Assembly (NCBI GenBank): GCA_964017185.1
Contig: OZ024869.1
Coordinates: forward strand, 3,866,501-3,930,500
Length of the DNA stretch: 64,000 nucleotides
Source of the DNA: Rugalucina vietnamica
Taxonomy: Eukaryota > Mollusca > Bivalvia > Lucinida > Lucinidae
Direction: 5' to 3'
The notes beneath the pieces were generated by a model. It saw only the letters and a list, made by a program, of their open reading frames with translations. It searched no databases and had not been told where the DNA came from. A program made the translations under genes and the position numbers. Positions 60,629-64,000 of the stretch are shown in pieces; the stretch's first letter is position 1; each line of letters starts with the position of its first letter.

Positions 60629-62740
60629 TTTAGCTCACCTGAGCCGAAGGCTCACAGGTGAGCTTATAGTATACTCATGCATCGGCGTCCGTCCATCAGT
60701 TGTCCGTCGTCCACAATTTCAAAGATCTTCTTCTCTGAAACCCCTTGGCCGATCAGTTGAAATTTTATGTGTAGCCTCCTTGGGTAGTGGCATTTCAAGT
60801 TTGATCGCGAAGTCCGGGTCACATGACCAAGATGGCAGCCACGCCCATATATGGTAAAAACCACTCAAAAATCTTCTTCTCCAGAACCGATGGGCCGATT
60901 TCCACGAAACTTGGTATGTAGCATCCGGGACTTTAGCCCATCATAGTTTGATAAAATGATGACCCTGGGTTGACCTTGACCTATTTTACGACAAGGTCAA
61001 TTTTGGAAATATAGGCTTTTACATGGGAAAAAGTGAAAACTATGGATTTTTTTGAAAACTTTTGCAGCCAGTGGTAGATGCAAACAACTAATGGAGTAGA
61101 TGAAGGTATGCGATTAATTTAGGTCAAGGTCATCTCTTTCTGTCATCCATACACACTTTTCAAAGATCTTCTTCTCTAAAACCGCTTGGCCAATCAAAGT
61201 GAAATTTTATGTGGAGCATCCCTGGGTAATGGGGACGAAAATTTGATCGGGAAATCTGGGTCACATGACCAAGATGGCCGCCACGCCCATATACGGTAAA
61301 AACCACTTAAAAATCTTCTTCTCCAGAACGGGCAGGCCGATTTTCACGAAACTTGGTATGTAGCATTTGGGACTCCAGCCCATCATAGTTTGATCAAATG
61401 ATGACCATAGGATGACCTTGACCTATTTTACGGCAATGTCAATTATGGAAACATAGGCTTTTACATGGGAAAAGTGAAAACTATGGATTTTTTGAAAACT
61501 ATTGCAGCCTGAGGCCTGAAAAGTGGTAGATGCAAACAACCAATGGAGTAGATGAAGGTATATGATTAATTTAGGTCAAGGTCATCTCTTGACCTTGGCC
61601 TGTCTGTCATCCATACACACTTTTCAAAGATCTTCTTCTCTGAAACTGCTTGGCCAATCAAAGTGAAATTTTATGTGGAGCATCCATGGGTAGGTGAGAC
61701 GAAAGTTTGATCGCTAAATCCGGGTCACATGACCAAGATGGCCGCCACGCTCATATATGGCAAAAACCACTCAAAAATCTTCTTCTCCAGAACCAGCAGG
61801 TCGATTTTCATGCTACTTGGTGTGTAGCATTTGGGATTCCAGCCCATCATAGTTTGATCAGATGATGACCCTAGGATGACCTTGACCTATTTTACAGCAA
61901 GGTCAATTTTGGAAACATAGGCTTTTACATGTGAAGAGTGAAAACTAAGAATTTTTTGAAAACTGTTGCAGCCTGAGACCTGAAAAGTGGTAGATGCAAA
62001 CAACTAATGGAGTAGATGAAGGTATGTGAATGATTTAGGTCAAGGTCATCTCTTGACCTTGGCCAGTTTGTCATCCATACACACTTTTCAAAGATCTTCT
62101 TCTCTAAACCTGCTTGGCCAATCAAAGTGAAATTTTATGTGAAACGTCTATGGGTAGGGGGAATGAAAGTTTGTTCGCAAATTCGGGTCACATGACCAAG
62201 ATGGCCACCATGCCCAACTATGGTAAAAACCACTCAAAAATCTTCTTCTCCAGAACCGGCTGGTCGATTTACGCAAAATTTGGTATGTAGCATTTTGGAC
62301 TCCAGCCCATCATATTTTGTTGAAATGATGACCCTAGGATGACCTTGACCTATTTTACGGTCAATTTTGGAAACATAGGCTTTTACATGGGAAAAGGAGA
62401 AAACAATGGATATTTTGGAAACTGTTGCAGCCTGAGACCTGAAAGTTGCTAGATGCAGACAACTAATGGAGTCAATGAAGGTAAGTAATTAATGAAGGCC
62501 AAGGTCATTTCTTGACCTTGACCCAAGGTCATTTAAATATCAAAATTAAAATCATGGTTTTCTCAGAAATCGCTGGGTTTGGAAACTATTGCAGCCTGAG
62601 ACCTGAAACTTTGCAGATGCAGACAACTTATGAAGTTAATAAAGATGTGTGAGTATTCAAGGTCAAGGTAATTTCATGATGACTTAATACTCCAAGATCA
62701 GGCTTCAGGTGATCGTTCTCAGGACCAATGGTCCTCTGGT
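60629..62740 (+). mobile_element. Hairpin-headed tandem-array element (four-plus monomers of about 440-465 bp)
   Basis: It starts 'agctcacctgagccgaaggc-tcacaggtgagct' (a perfect hairpin). Monomers follow starting at about 60727, 61168, 61629 and 62094, each with 'aagatcttcttctctgaaac', 'gggtcacatgaccaagatgg' and 'gatgaccttgacctatttta'. It ends 'caggtgatcg...aggaccaatggtcctctggtt'. Noncoding; typical bivalve intronic repeat layout. Confidence 0.75.
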
Positions 62741-62949
62741 TGCCCTTTCAATGTCATTTGTGATGGATTTTATATACTATCCCATCAAGCTATGTAATCT
62801 TGACCTTAGACGGCGTTTTGTCATATAAGCTCATAACAAATGTAAGAAATGTGTGTAAATATCTGCATTACAGTCAAACATTTGGTGGGATATCTACAAT
62901 GCAATGGCAGAAAGCTGAACAATATTAAGGGTTTCAGCAACTTTTATTT

Positions 62950-63055
62950 TGTTTATTGTGTGTTGGTCCGCGCTCATGATTTAATTTTCTTTACAACTGA
63001 CCTACAAACAGTGAAATATTACATGTACTCAACAAATCATTGCTAGAGCTGATCT
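62950..63055. repeat. Partial copy of the palindromic MITE of 50850-51060
   Basis: 'ttacaactgacctacaaaca-gtgaaatatta', 'ctcaacaaatcattgc' and 'agagctgatctt' match one arm. Confidence 0.55.
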
Positions 63056-64000
63056 TACGAGGGACGATTGGAAAGTTCGTAGTATGGTATCATAATTTCC
63101 TAATGCGTTGCTAAATATATCAAAGTAATACATGTATAGAAAGTAGAATTTCTCTTCTTCAAGATGATGCATTGATTTTTGTAGAGCGACTAGTCATGCA
63201 CGTGCCTCGCACGCTCAACATGAAGGCATGTTTATATACTGGCGGATATTTTCGAAAAAAATATTGTGAAAAATCAACAGAAAATCAGTGACCTAATTCG
63301 ATATCACATTATAACAAATAAGCGATATCTCTTGGAATTCTATTTCTGTAGATGTCTTTTGCGGTTATTGCTTGCACGGCTAGTATAATTAGATGCGAAA
63401 AATATTGATTACTATAAAAGCTGTACCGTTTCAAACATAACATTTTTGCGCGTTTTCTTCATATTTGTTTTGAGATTAAGGCTTATACTGCAGCAAGATT
63501 TGTGACATCTGAGTATATTTTCTGCGTTATTCATTGTGATCATTGCACAAAGGGAATTTCGTCATGCAAATATGTCGTCTCATCTTACTCGGTTCCTATA
63601 AAAATGAATCTTAATGACACTACCCCCTATTTTCAAGAAGTGGGTGGGGTAACTAACCCCCTCATATCTTATAAACTATAGGAAGTTTCTTCAAGATAAC
63701 TTGTCAGTCATCACTCTAGTAATTGGTTTTAACTCACAATTCTTTTTTACCATTCTATTTGCCACAGTTCTCAATTTATACAAACAAAACTATTCCTCCT
63801 AGCTAAAATCACCCATACCCATGACCAGTTTTAAACAGTTATCTACCATTTGTTGTGCTCTGAATATTTTTTTGGTTGTCTTGTTACGAAGCAGGGAAAC
63901 AGTGCTTGGTATGAAACTAAACTTAAAATAAATTCAAACAAATGCTGATTTTATATTTCAAATTAAAATCATTGTGAAGGGCGCGTTTTGACATAGAAAA
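63056..64000. other. Terminal stretch, nothing recognised
   Basis: AT-rich, with no splice-bordered coding piece related to CDC27 and no repeat I can name. Presumably still CDC27 intron 16 or downstream sequence. Confidence 0.3.

Overview
The window is eukaryotic, most likely from a bivalve mollusc genome. It is AT-rich and dominated by transposable elements. It holds introns with GT-AG borders, tRNA-derived SINEs, non-LTR retrotransposons, a Penelope-like retroelement, a Polinton-like element, many MITEs, and tandem arrays of about 155-460 bp monomers carrying AGGTCA-type half-sites. The species is inferred only from this repeat profile and from the protein matches.

Two host genes can be supported. 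On the minus strand, about 3565 to 1587, lies a small gene for a 76-residue secreted peptide with four cysteines. It has a TATA box, a noncoding first exon and two coding exons. On the plus strand, from 28938 past 59766 and probably beyond the window end, lies the gene for CDC27/APC3, the TPR scaffold subunit of the anaphase-promoting complex. I place 16 coding exons (756 codons) that join in frame. The 3' end, coding for the last TPRs and the acidic tail, is not in the window.

The rest by region. 1-560: truncated tandem-array repeat. 2.4-6.2 kb: GAGCCGC MITEs, a SINE and 3' fragments of a Penelope-like element. 6.4-9.96 kb (minus): a near full-length Penelope-like element with its GIY-YIG nuclease N-terminal to the RT (Naiad type). 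Three conserved cysteine positions in it are TGA codons, which suggests selenocysteine. 12114-22493: a degenerate Polinton/Maverick-like element with AG...CT ends, inverted repeats of about 430-520 bp and a perfect 6-bp target duplication. Nested inside it are a large inverted-repeat element, then a CR1/Jockey-like LINE, then a Naiad 3' fragment. 22.5-28.8 kb: a CRE-palindrome element, a 36-bp tandem array and LINE debris. 28.96-37.55 kb is CDC27 intron 1, packed with LINEs in both orientations. 37.6-59.8 kb: CDC27 exons separated by MITEs and hairpin-headed tandem-array elements. 59.8-62.7 kb: another large array. 63.06-64 kb: nothing recognised.

Most-supported unusual points: the TGA-containing Naiad; the reduced Polinton with terminal minisatellites; a MITE family with clear 4-bp target duplications, three copies of which end about 24-30 nt upstream of CDC27 splice acceptors; and arrays that repeat a nuclear-receptor-type motif in every monomer.
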